NCBI GenBank assembly: GCA_002372815.1
Contig: DFIR01000018.1
Coordinates: 1 to 27,644 of the forward strand
Source of the DNA: Lachnospiraceae bacterium UBA3692
Lineage (GTDB): Bacteria > Bacillota > Clostridia > Lachnospirales > Lachnospiraceae
Length of the DNA stretch: 27,644 nt
Direction of reading: 5' to 3'
The notes below the pieces were generated by a model. The model worked only from the letters and a program-made list of their open reading frames with translations. It was not told where the DNA came from and did not search any database. Shown here one piece after another: positions 6,010 to 13,356 of the stretch (the stretch's first letter is position 1; each line of letters starts with the position of its first letter). The position numbers were made by a program, and so were the translations under genes.

Positions 6010-7545
6010 ATGACAGAGATTCTGGAATATCGGGGACATATCCGCAACTGGCGGGCGCTCTGCGCGGAGCTGGGGATCTCCCCGGAACTGACGCGGGAGG
6101 AGCGGGAGCCGGAGATCCTGCGGAAAGCCTATGAGGCGTGGGGCACGGAGATGGGGAACCATCTGCACGGCATGTTCGCCTTCGCCCTCCGGGACGAGGC
6201 GCGGGGGGAGATCTTCTGCCTGCGCGATCCCTTCGGGACGAAGCCTTTCTACTACGCCGTCACGGAGGACGGCCGCTTCCTGTACGGCACGATGATCCGG
6301 CAGATCCTGGAAGCACCGGGCTTTGAGAGAGTCCTCAATGAGAAGATGCTCCAGATCTACCTGACCCTCACCTACACGGCCGGCGAGGAGACTTTCTTCA
6401 AAGGGATCCGCAAGCTGCTGCCGGGGCATTATCTGATCCGGCGGGAGGACGGCAGCATCACGATCGGCCGCTACTTCGCGCCGCAGTTCAAGCCGGACGA
6501 AGGCCCTTCGCTGGAGGACTGGGCGGATGAGATCCACACGACGCTGGCGGAGATCATGACGGAAGTCAAGGAGGACGGCGAGACCGCCGAGTCCTTCCTG
6601 TCGGGCGGTGTGGATTCCTCCTATGTGTTCGCGATGTCGGACGCGCAAATGAGCGATTCCTGCGGCTATGAGGACCCCCGTTTCGACGAGTCGCCGCTGG
6701 CGGCGGAGACGGCGAGGCTCCTCGGCAGGCAGAACAGCCGCTGCCTGATCACCCCGGAGAGATTTTTCGAGACGGTGCCATACGTGATGCGCGGGATGGA
6801 GCAGCCGCTGGGCGATGCTTCGGCCATCGTTTTCGCGATCGGGTGCATTGAGACCGCGAAGCACACGAAGCTCTGCTACTCCGGCGAGGGCGCGGACGAG
6901 TTCTTCGGCGGCTACAACATGTACCGGAACGCGGAGCGCTACGGCGACAACCTGCCGACCTTCTACGTCGGCAACACCAACATCATGAAGGAAGAGGAGA
7001 AAGCAGACCTCCTTCTCCGCTACGACCCTTCCTTCCGGCCCATCGACCTGGTGCAGGACATCTACAAGGAGAACGAGGGCCTGGATCCGCTGGCGAGGAT
7101 GTCCGACATCGACATCCGCATCTGGCTCGAGGGCGACATCTACCTGAACGTCGACAAGATGAGCACCGCCGCCGGCCTGGAAGTCCGGATGCCCCTCACC
7201 GACCGCCGGATCTTCGACATCGCGTCCCGCATGCCGTCCCGGTTTAAGGTGAACGCGGAGCAGAACAAGGTCGCCTTCCGCACCGCCGCCGCGAAGGTGC
7301 TGCCTCAGGAAGTGGCCTTCCGGAAGAAGCTCGGCTTCATCGTCCCGATCCGCCACTGGCTCGCCGACGAGACCTACGGCGCCGACATGCGGCGCAGGTT
7401 CAGGAGCGAGACCGCCGCGAAGTTCTTCAAGCCGGAGGCCCTCGACAGGATCCTGCAGGAATACCTGGGCGGCAATTCCGACCTGTGGAGAAAGGTCTGG
7501 ACCATTTACACCTTCCTCGTCTGGTATGACGAGTATTTCAACTGA
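6010..7545 (+). CDS. AsnB-like asparagine synthetase lacking the glutaminase active site
   Basis: This 511-residue protein has an intact synthetase half: SGGVDSS at 198-204 (PP-loop ATP pyrophosphatase), SGEGADEFFGGY, VDKMSTAAGLEVRMPL and RKKLGFIVPIRHWL. That chemistry adenylates aspartate (or a related carboxylate) and amidates it. The N-terminal glutaminase domain is incomplete. There is no MCG start and hence no Cys nucleophile, and the usual NGEIYN motif is replaced by RGHIRN near the N-terminus. About 70 residues found in full-length clostridial AsnB are absent. ATG 6010 is preceded by GGAGG at a good distance, and a TTG at 5998 adds only four residues, so the short form is the real one. 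It probably uses free ammonia or has another substrate. pncB and nadE follow on the same strand. It could also be a decaying paralogue, although the synthetase motifs look well kept. Confidence 0.8.
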   Translation: MTEILEYRGHIRNWRALCAELGISPELTREEREPEILRKAYEAWGTEMGNHLHGMFAFALRDEARGEIFCLRDPFGTKPFYYAVTEDGRFLYGTMIRQILEAPGFERVLNEKMLQIYLTLTYTAGEETFFKGIRKLLPGHYLIRREDGSITIGRYFAPQFKPDEGPSLEDWADEIHTTLAEIMTEVKEDGETAESFLSGGVDSSYVFAMSDAQMSDSCGYEDPRFDESPLAAETARLLGRQNSRCLITPERFFETVPYVMRGMEQPLGDASAIVFAIGCIETAKHTKLCYSGEGADEFFGGYNMYRNAERYGDNLPTFYVGNTNIMKEEEKADLLLRYDPSFRPIDLVQDIYKENEGLDPLARMSDIDIRIWLEGDIYLNVDKMSTAAGLEVRMPLTDRRIFDIASRMPSRFKVNAEQNKVAFRTAAAKVLPQEVAFRKKLGFIVPIRHWLADETYGADMRRRFRSETAAKFFKPEALDRILQEYLGGNSDLWRKVWTIYTFLVWYDEYFN

Positions 7546-7588
7546 CGCTGGCTGACACAGACCGGCTCACACAGGGGGAAAAAAGATT

Positions 7589-9052
7589 ATGAAAGCACAG
7601 CACGACGCAAATAACATCGCCATGATGATGGATCTCTACGAGCTCACGATGGCCAACGGCTATTTCCGCCAGGAAAACAAGGACAGCAAGGTGGCCTTCG
7701 ATGTCTTCTATCGGAAGAATCCGGAGGGGGGCGGCTTCGCTGTTTTTGCGGGGCTTGAGCAGATCGTCGACTATATCGTGAACCTGCACTTCGACGAGGC
7801 GGACGTGGAATACCTGCGCAGCCTCAACCTGTTCGACGAGGAATTCCTGCAGTATCTGGCGGATTTCCGGTTCCGCGGCGACGTGTACGCCTTCCCGGAG
7901 GGGACCATCATGTACCCCAATGAGCCGGTCATCACGGTGGTCGCCGGCCTCGTGGAGGCGCAGATCATCGAGACCGAGATCCTCGCCCAGATCAACCACC
8001 AGAGCCTGATCGCCTCCAAGGCGCGCAGGATCGTCCGCGCGGCGCAGGGACGTGCCGTCTCCGATTTCGGCGCCCGCCGCGCTCACAACAACGACGCAGC
8101 GGTCTACGGCGCCCGCGCCTGCTACATCGGCGGCGTGAACGGCACCGCGACGGTCCTCGCAGGCCAGAAATTCGGCATCCCGGTGGGCGGCACCATGGCC
8201 CACAGCTGGGTCATGTTCTATGAGGACGAGCTGACCGCTTTCCGCAAGTTCGCCGAGATCTATCCCGACAACTGCGTCCTGCTGGTCGACACCTACAATG
8301 TCCTGGACACCGGCATCCCGAACGCGATCACCGTCTTCCGGGAGATGCGCGACAAGGGCATCCAGTCCAAGAACTTCGGCATCCGCATCGACAGCGGCGA
8401 CCTTGCCTATCTCACCAAGAAATCCCGCAAGATGCTGGACGAGGCCGGCTTCCCGGATGCGAAGATCGTCATCTCCAACAGCCTTGACGAGTACACCATC
8501 ACCTCGATCCTGACCCAGGGCGGCCAGGTGAGCTCCTTCGGTGTCGGCGAGCGCATGATCACCTCCCGGTCCGAACCGGTCTTCGGCGCCGTTTACAAAC
8601 TCTGCGCCGTGGAGAAAGACGGCAAGATGGAGCCCCGCATCAAGGTCTCCGAGACCCTGGAGAAGATCACCAACCCCGGCCTCAAGGACGTCTACCGCAT
8701 CTACGACGAGAACGGCCACGCGATCGCCGACCTCCTCGCCGGCGCGGGTGAGCCCGTGGACGTCACGAAGCGCTTCCGCTTCGTCGACCCCGAGCGCCCC
8801 TGGAAGGTCCGCTACTTCGAGAACTGCAGCCAGAAGAAGCTTCAGGAGCAGGTCATCGCCGGCGGCGAGCGCATCATGCCCGAGCGCACCGTCTCCGAGA
8901 TCGCAGCCTATGTGAAGCACCAGCTCGCCACCGAGATCTGGCAGGAAGAGCAGCGTTTCGAGAACCCCCACAAGCACTACCTCGACATGACGCCGAAGTA
9001 CTACGAGATGAAGATGCAGATGATCGCCGACGTCCGCGAGAGCGCGGTGTAA
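7589..9052 (+). CDS. pncB: Nicotinate phosphoribosyltransferase
   Basis: This enzyme makes nicotinate mononucleotide from nicotinate, PRPP and ATP, the entry step of the Preiss-Handler NAD salvage route in the cytoplasm. The 487-residue protein has the family N-terminus MMMDLYELTMANGYF. It also has FGARRAHNNDAAVYGAR, GTMAHSWVM with H205 as the likely phosphorylated histidine, VDTYNVLDTG, FGIRIDSGDLAYL and ISNSLDEYTI. The length is normal for the clostridial form. ATG 7589 follows a modest AGGGGG ribosome site. It sits between the AsnB-like gene (43 bp upstream) and nadE (179 bp downstream), so it is probably co-transcribed with the final step of the pathway. Confidence 0.93.
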   Translation: MKAQHDANNIAMMMDLYELTMANGYFRQENKDSKVAFDVFYRKNPEGGGFAVFAGLEQIVDYIVNLHFDEADVEYLRSLNLFDEEFLQYLADFRFRGDVYAFPEGTIMYPNEPVITVVAGLVEAQIIETEILAQINHQSLIASKARRIVRAAQGRAVSDFGARRAHNNDAAVYGARACYIGGVNGTATVLAGQKFGIPVGGTMAHSWVMFYEDELTAFRKFAEIYPDNCVLLVDTYNVLDTGIPNAITVFREMRDKGIQSKNFGIRIDSGDLAYLTKKSRKMLDEAGFPDAKIVISNSLDEYTITSILTQGGQVSSFGVGERMITSRSEPVFGAVYKLCAVEKDGKMEPRIKVSETLEKITNPGLKDVYRIYDENGHAIADLLAGAGEPVDVTKRFRFVDPERPWKVRYFENCSQKKLQEQVIAGGERIMPERTVSEIAAYVKHQLATEIWQEEQRFENPHKHYLDMTPKYYEMKMQMIADVRESAV

Positions 9053-9083
9053 GGACGGCGGGAGCGGCGGCAGCGCCTGCGGC

Positions 9084-9214
9084 GTCCGTGGCTGCGGCGA
9101 TCGCCTATGACGGCTGCAGCGCCCGCGGGCGGCCTCAATGGCGGAGGCATCCATGGCTGCGGCGCTTGCCCGCCGCGGCGGCATCCATGGCTGCGGCGAT
9201 TTCCCGCCGCGGCG
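9084..9214. repeat. GC-rich 34-bp tandem repeat in the pncB-nadE gap
   Basis: Two adjacent 34-bp units (9147-9180 and 9181-9214) share GCATCCATGGCTGCGGCG and CCGCCGCGGCG and differ at only a few bases between. A related partial unit occurs at about 9084-9105. The frame stays open through it, but the resulting Ala/Arg-rich extension is not typical of NadE and the ribosome site lies after it. Self-complementary GCCGC/GCGGC stretches could fold in the mRNA ahead of nadE. Confidence 0.7.
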
Positions 9215-9231
9215 GCAGAAAGGAGATGGAC

Positions 9232-9990
9232 ATGGCGGAATACACTTTTGATCCCGTACAGGCGCGGGATACCCTCATCGCGAACCTGAAAGAATTTGCA
9301 GCGCAGACCCATTTTGACAAGGTCGTCCTGGGCATCTCCGGCGGCAAGGACAGCACTGTCTGCGCAGCGCTCTGCGCCCGCGCCTTCGGCGCGGACCACG
9401 TCTACGGCGTCATGCTGCCGGACGGCGTGCAGAAGGACATCGCGGACAGCCAGAGAGTCTGCGACGTGCTCGGCATCAACCAGCGGGTCGTGAACATCGG
9501 CGCGATGCACCAGGACCTCCACGCGGCCGTCCTCGCGGCGGACGAAGGCTTCCCCGTGGAATTCTCCGTGGAGAGTGACATCAATGTCGGCCCCCGCCTG
9601 CGCATGACGACCCTGCGCTACATCACCCAGGCCATCGGCGCCCGCCTCGTCGGCACAGGCAACAAGAGCGAAGCGACCGTCGGCTACTGCACCAAGGACG
9701 GGGATACTTCCTGTGATTTTGCCCTGCTTGCCACCCTGACCAGCGTCGAAGTCGTCCAGGTCGGCCTCACCATGGAAGAACTGCCCCGCGAGCTCGTCGA
9801 GAAGCCCCCGACAGACGGCCTCTCCGGCAAGACCGACGAGGAGAAGCTCGGCCTCCTCTACAGCGACATCCACAAATACATCCGCTTCGGCACCTGCGGC
9901 GACCCGGACATCGACGCGAAGATCGCCGCCAAAGAGCGCGGCAGCGCCCACAAGAGAAGCATGCCCCATGTGATTCAGAGTGGGATGTGA
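9232..9990 (+). CDS. nadE: Ammonia-dependent NAD synthetase
   Basis: This enzyme amidates nicotinate adenine dinucleotide to NAD with ATP and ammonia, the last step of NAD synthesis. The 252-residue protein is the short, single-domain form; there is no nitrilase-type glutaminase domain. SGGKDS at 36-41 is the ATP-binding P-loop. GTGNKSEATVGYCTKDGD, KPPTDGLSGKTDEEKLG and the C-terminal KRSMPHV are family hallmarks. ATG 9232 is preceded by AGAAAGGAG with a 6-nt gap; an in-frame ATG at 9226 sits too close to that site. Together with pncB it forms a salvage module. It depends on free ammonia, as the neighbouring glutaminase-less AsnB-like protein would too. Confidence 0.93.
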   Translation: MAEYTFDPVQARDTLIANLKEFAAQTHFDKVVLGISGGKDSTVCAALCARAFGADHVYGVMLPDGVQKDIADSQRVCDVLGINQRVVNIGAMHQDLHAAVLAADEGFPVEFSVESDINVGPRLRMTTLRYITQAIGARLVGTGNKSEATVGYCTKDGDTSCDFALLATLTSVEVVQVGLTMEELPRELVEKPPTDGLSGKTDEEKLGLLYSDIHKYIRFGTCGDPDIDAKIAAKERGSAHKRSMPHVIQSGM

Positions 9991-10051
9991 GGGTTTGAAC
10001 CCGTGAGGGATGCAAATGCGATCCGGCGCGGAATGTGAGGGTTGATCCTGT

Positions 10052-10449
10052 TCGCTTTCTGCAATGAATTCTTGAAATAAAGCGAGTGGCCGCGGGTCAT
10101 TCGCTTTATTTGCGTCTTGGGGCATTTGAAAGCGAGCGCCCGGAGGAGCGTTTTCGCTTTCAAATGTGGATGTGCCGGGCAAAAGCGAGTGCCCGGAGGG
10201 TCATTTTCGCTTTCAAATGGAATATGCCATGCCGAAGCGAGTTTTTCTCGGAAGCTTCTCGCTTTGGAATGCAGAAATGACTGAGCAAAGTGAGTTTGCA
10301 CATACTAACACTCGCTTTGCTCAGAATTTTTTAAAACTGAAAGCGAAAAGGCACCTTAGCAAGCTCGCTTTGAAAGCAGCAGGAAGACCTGAAAAGCGAA
10401 AGAGCAGCATGCACTCGCTTTGCCCAGACGTAACCCCATTTGAAAGCGA
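10052..10449. repeat. Non-coding array of alternating AAAGCGA / TCGCTTT heptamers with ~53-bp period
   Basis: Eight TCGCTTT boxes start at 10052, 10101, 10154, 10207, 10259, 10312, 10365 and 10415. Eight AAAGCGA boxes (one GAAGCGA, one AAAGTGA) start at 10079, 10129, 10182, 10234, 10287, 10340, 10393 and 10443. They alternate strictly. The gap from A-box to T-box is 18 bp in five units and 15 in two; from T-box to A-box it is 20-21 bp. The gap sequences differ from unit to unit. Several units extend the pairing beyond the heptamer (10 bp at 10076-10110, 11 bp at 10125-10164), so hairpins are plausible. The period is not a multiple of three, so this is not coding. The flanks of the 564-bp gap (9991-10051 and 10450-10554) hold nothing I can identify. 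Confidence 0.85.
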
Positions 10450-10554
10450 AAAGCCTCACCTAAGCCAGTACCCATAAATAGGACAACTAAATTTCCTGAA
10501 ATAGCGATTCTTTTCTGACAGTACCTGGTTTGAGGACAGCTTGAAATGCATCCA

Positions 10555-11370
10555 TCACAGCAAATACCTCCTGATCAGTGGATCCAGGGTGCGGTCGTCG
10601 AAGGGCTCCTGCTTCGTCTCGTAAGTGAAGAAAAGGTGTTCGCCCAGGAAGATTCCGTTCTGCTCAAAGATTCGGAGTTTCCGGAGGTTATCGGCGACAT
10701 AATCGGGGTCGTCCATGCGGCCCAGGTGCTGGTGGTAGAAGATGCGGCAGGTCCGCTTGTTGAGAAGCATGAAGTCCGGGCGGAAGATGACCTTCACGCC
10801 GTCTGCAAGGAGGATCAGGGGATACTCGTATCTGTATTCCACTGCGTCCAGGTGAAGGTATTTGTCGGCGATGATCTTCTCTGATTTTGAGCGCACGTGC
10901 TCGCCGCGCTCGGAGTAACACTCCGGTACATCTTTGCCCATTTTGGCGGGTGGATAGGTGACAGCGGCCCATTCGCGAATGAAGCGCTCCCGGTCGGGGT
11001 ACAGGGGCTTGATCAAAGCCTGTTTGGCAGAGGGCAGACTTTCGTAAACGCGCCCGAGTTCCCTGTCGGACAGAAGGGAGGACGCCTTCTGCAGTGCCAG
11101 GACCTGCTTTTCTGCTGCTGCGAGAAGCTTCTCGTCATATTCCTGCTGAGCGAGTTGCCGGATGCGGTCTTCATTGCCCTTTCTTGACAGATATTGCAGG
11201 GGGGCATCGTGGGCTGCGCGGTAGTAGAAGCTCTTGTTGTTCGCATTTCCGCTCAGAATCAGTGAACCTTGATCGGAAGGCCCCTTGGTATTCTGTATCC
11301 GGGAGATGAGTTTTAACGTGTCTTCCTTTTGTTTATCGAGCAATTCGGTGATCTGTCGAAGTTGGTCCAT
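10555..11370 (-). CDS. Hypothetical protein with PD-(D/E)XK nuclease-like C-terminal region
   Basis: This 271-residue protein has an N-terminal helical, Lys/Gln-rich region (about 1-150). The C-terminal region contains RSKSEKIIADKYL, YRYEYPL, FRPDFMLL and IFYHQHLGRMDDPDYV. The order SE, then PDF, then a motif before HLG recalls the E / PD / (D/E)xK core of a family common in Lachnospiraceae, in which I remember the last motif as YWEH. Here it reads YHQH, so the acidic residue would be Gln. GGAAAGGAG precedes ATG 11370 on the minus strand; a longer open frame reaching 11484 lacks such a site and has a cysteine-rich extension. It is transcribed divergently from the next gene. No function can be assigned. 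Confidence 0.7.
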   Translation of the reverse strand: MDQLRQITELLDKQKEDTLKLISRIQNTKGPSDQGSLILSGNANNKSFYYRAAHDAPLQYLSRKGNEDRIRQLAQQEYDEKLLAAAEKQVLALQKASSLLSDRELGRVYESLPSAKQALIKPLYPDRERFIREWAAVTYPPAKMGKDVPECYSERGEHVRSKSEKIIADKYLHLDAVEYRYEYPLILLADGVKVIFRPDFMLLNKRTCRIFYHQHLGRMDDPDYVADNLRKLRIFEQNGIFLGEHLFFTYETKQEPFDDRTLDPLIRRYLL

Positions 11371-11402
11371 GCAGTGCTCCTTTCCGTGCCGCCAAAGACA
11401 CA

Positions 11403-11435
11403 ATATACGTAATCGCACGGCGCAGTAACGTATAT
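11403..11435. promoter_or_regulatory. Inverted repeat in the divergent intergenic region
   Basis: ATATACGT (11403-11410) and ACGTATAT (11428-11435) form a perfect 8-bp dyad with 17 bp between arms. It lies 33 bp upstream of the minus-strand start codon, where its promoter would be. It could be an operator, or the arms could contribute to a -10 element; I see no matching -35 hexamer. Confidence 0.35.
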
Positions 11436-11536
11436 ACGACACAATAACACAAAAGGTGGAATGACACAAGCACAACCGCAGCATGCAGGATTCCGAAAGC
11501 AGGCGGCCATCCGGTTCCTAATTCCTCCAAATCCAC

Positions 11537-11565
11537 TGGTCACCGCCCCCGCAGAATGCTATTAT
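11537..11565 (+). promoter_or_regulatory. Candidate extended -10 promoter for the duplicated-half membrane protein
   Basis: TGGTCA (11537-11542), 17 bp, TATTAT (11560-11565), with TG one base before the -10 box. The -35 matches the consensus at 4 of 6 positions and the -10 at 5 of 6. The leader to ATG 11630 would be about 57 nt. Confidence 0.45.
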
Positions 11566-11629
11566 GAAAAGGACTGCGCGAGGTCCGCAGCCGGAATCTG
11601 TCAGAAGATCAGAAAGGAGAGAATGTCCT

Positions 11630-13243
11630 ATGCGCTCCGTACCGGGCATGCCTGTTCTGAATAAGAGAATGAAGAAGATCCCGCCGGAGGATGTCCGGGG
11701 GGAGGGCGTGAAGATCCGCTATATTCTGCTGGGGGTGGTGCTGACGCTGTCGATGCTGACGGCGCTGGATATCTACCGGACCGGCGGGAGCCGGAGGACG
11801 GCGGTGCTGGTGATGCTGCCGGCCGCGGGGCTCGTGGCGCTGGTGTGGCTGCTCGGATTTCTGAGAGTGCTGGCCAAAAGGCGGAAGATCCGCAGGTCCT
11901 GGGCGTCCCTGTCGCCGGTGGAGAAGATCCGGATCGAGCAGGACGTGCCGGAGGCGGAGGCGCTGCACTGCCTGCTTTTCACCAGAGATGCGGTCATTGC
12001 GAGGATGAAAGAGGGACTCCGGGCCATCCCGACCCGCGACATCATCTGGGTCAACTGCGCGCCGAACGGGAAGAAGGCGCAGATCGTGACCCGCTACAAG
12101 GACTACATCACCCTGCGCTCGCAGGGATTCCGGAAGAAGTGGCGCGACGAGGACTTCAGGAAGCGGCTGGAACCTTTTACCACGGCTGTGGTGTATGGGA
12201 ACAAGAGCCAGCGGTATTCGATCCTGGCGGGGGAGGAATTCTTCCTGCTGATCCGGGAGGCGGAGAAGGCCGGCAGCTTCAAGGAGCCGCGCGAGACCCG
12301 CAGCACGGAGGAGAAGCAGCTCGCGGAGGCGGGCTACGAGATCGTGAACGGCCGGCTGTCCAAGGTGGCCGACCACAAAGAGACGCCGCTCGAGAAGGCG
12401 CTGCGCAAGGAAGTCGAGAGGCGCGAGGACGGCGAGATGCCCGCCCTGAAGCGGCGGATGAACAAGATCCACTCCTACCACCCGGCGCTCTGGTCCGTGC
12501 TCCTGCTGCACGTGCTCGGCGCGGCGCTGGCCTATACCGGGCCGGCCGGCATCCGCTACATGCAGGACAACGGCATCCTGACCCAGGACTGGGTGCGGCC
12601 GGAGCTGGCCTGGCTCTTCCTGCTGCTGCCCGTGCTGTTTTACTGGCTGCCCATGATCGGCGCCTGGCTCATCAGCGCAGGTTCCCTGGACAGCTTCTCC
12701 GAGGAGGAGCTGCGCCGGATCGACCGCGACGCGTCGCGCGCCCACTCGTACTACTACCTGCTCTTCACCCGTGACGCGGTGCTCGCCAAGCTCTACGGCA
12801 GCGTCCTCGCCATCCCGCTGAAGGACATCGTCTGGGTCCACACGACCGACACGCGCACACTCAAATTCGTTACGAGAAAACATCGCGTCTACACCTTCCG
12901 CCACGTCGGCGGCGGAAAGGCCCGCTGGCTGCCCGAATACATCGAAGCCTACACCGCTTCCGGCCGCCACGGCATCCTCTTCGGAAAAGGAAAAGACAAC
13001 GAATACAACCGCCTCTACCGCTGGCATTTCAAGCAGCTGGTGGCGAAGGCCGACGCGAAGGCGCCGGCGGCGTCCGCAGCCTCCGCACCCGCGACAGCAG
13101 TGAACGCCCCGTCTCCGGCCCCGCAGATCGCGCCGGCAGCCCCGCCCGAGCAGCCCGCAGCGCCGGATGTACCGGCCGCACAGGCAGCCGCAGCGCCCGC
13201 GCAGACCCCGGAAATGGGGAATGTCGTCAAGAATCCGGAGTAA
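11630..13243 (+). CDS. Membrane protein of unknown function with two duplicated halves
   Basis: This 537-residue protein repeats the same plan twice: a pair of transmembrane segments followed by a soluble module. Membrane segments fall at about 29-49 and 57-77, then 287-305 and 325-349. The modules align at LLFTRDAVIA (from 115) with IPTRDIIWV, and at LLFTRDAVLA (from 377) with IPLKDIVWV, an offset of 262 residues. The last 65 residues are Ala/Pro-rich and look disordered. AAAGGAG (11613-11619) supports ATG 11630; another ATG at 11623 is out of frame. A terminator-like hairpin follows the stop codon. It is the only gene between two intergenic regions, so it is probably monocistronic. I do not recognise a function; the soluble modules could be PH-like domains, but that is a guess. 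Confidence 0.75.
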   Translation: MRSVPGMPVLNKRMKKIPPEDVRGEGVKIRYILLGVVLTLSMLTALDIYRTGGSRRTAVLVMLPAAGLVALVWLLGFLRVLAKRRKIRRSWASLSPVEKIRIEQDVPEAEALHCLLFTRDAVIARMKEGLRAIPTRDIIWVNCAPNGKKAQIVTRYKDYITLRSQGFRKKWRDEDFRKRLEPFTTAVVYGNKSQRYSILAGEEFFLLIREAEKAGSFKEPRETRSTEEKQLAEAGYEIVNGRLSKVADHKETPLEKALRKEVERREDGEMPALKRRMNKIHSYHPALWSVLLLHVLGAALAYTGPAGIRYMQDNGILTQDWVRPELAWLFLLLPVLFYWLPMIGAWLISAGSLDSFSEEELRRIDRDASRAHSYYYLLFTRDAVLAKLYGSVLAIPLKDIVWVHTTDTRTLKFVTRKHRVYTFRHVGGGKARWLPEYIEAYTASGRHGILFGKGKDNEYNRLYRWHFKQLVAKADAKAPAASAASAPATAVNAPSPAPQIAPAAPPEQPAAPDVPAAQAAAAPAQTPEMGNVVKNPE

Positions 13244-13271
13244 TTTATTAAATAAGTGTAAACAATGACAA

Positions 13272-13300
13272 TTGAAGAGGGCACGGGAATGCGGTATAGT
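13272..13300 (+). promoter_or_regulatory. Candidate promoter for the purine permease, -10 box in the hairpin loop
   Basis: TTGAAG (13272-13277), 17 bp, TATAGT (13295-13300). The -10 box falls in the loop of the terminator-like hairpin, so the same dyad could also be an operator. I saw no purine-riboswitch core in the leader. Confidence 0.4.
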
Positions 13301-13316
13301 ATTCCCGTGTTTTTTT
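13282..13316 (+). terminator. Intrinsic terminator after the duplicated-half membrane protein
   Basis: CACGGGAAT (13282-13290) pairs perfectly with ATTCCCGTG (13301-13309) around a 10-nt loop and is followed by T7 (13310-13316), a standard rho-independent arrangement 39 bp after the stop codon. Confidence 0.85.
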
Positions 13317-13356
13317 CATGGCTCAATGACATCTTAAAAGATAGGAGGACAAACCA

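Noticed and set aside
5971..7356. Long minus-strand open frame over the AsnB-like gene
   Set aside because: Shadow of a gene with clear synthetase motifs; the product is low-complexity His/Arg/Leu-rich.
9088..9231. N-terminal extension of nadE through the 34-bp repeats
   Set aside because: The extension is repeat-encoded Ala/Arg sequence foreign to NadE, and the ribosome site lies immediately before ATG 9232.
7538..10182. Long minus-strand open frames over pncB and nadE
   Set aside because: Both opposite genes have unmistakable family motifs and ribosome sites; the minus frames are codon-bias shadows.
10052..10449. CRISPR array
   Set aside because: Regular spacing was suggestive, but the conserved parts are only 7 bp, occur in alternating inverted orientation, and there are no cas genes in the window.
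10086..10477. Short open frames in the heptamer array (both strands)
   Set aside because: The array period of 53 bp shifts frame each unit, starts lack ribosome sites, and the frames overlap one another. The structure is explained by the repeats.
13244..13356. Purine riboswitch upstream of the NCS2 permease
   Set aside because: The 113-bp gap is largely taken up by the terminator hairpin, and I could not find the conserved junction and loop sequences of the purine aptamer.
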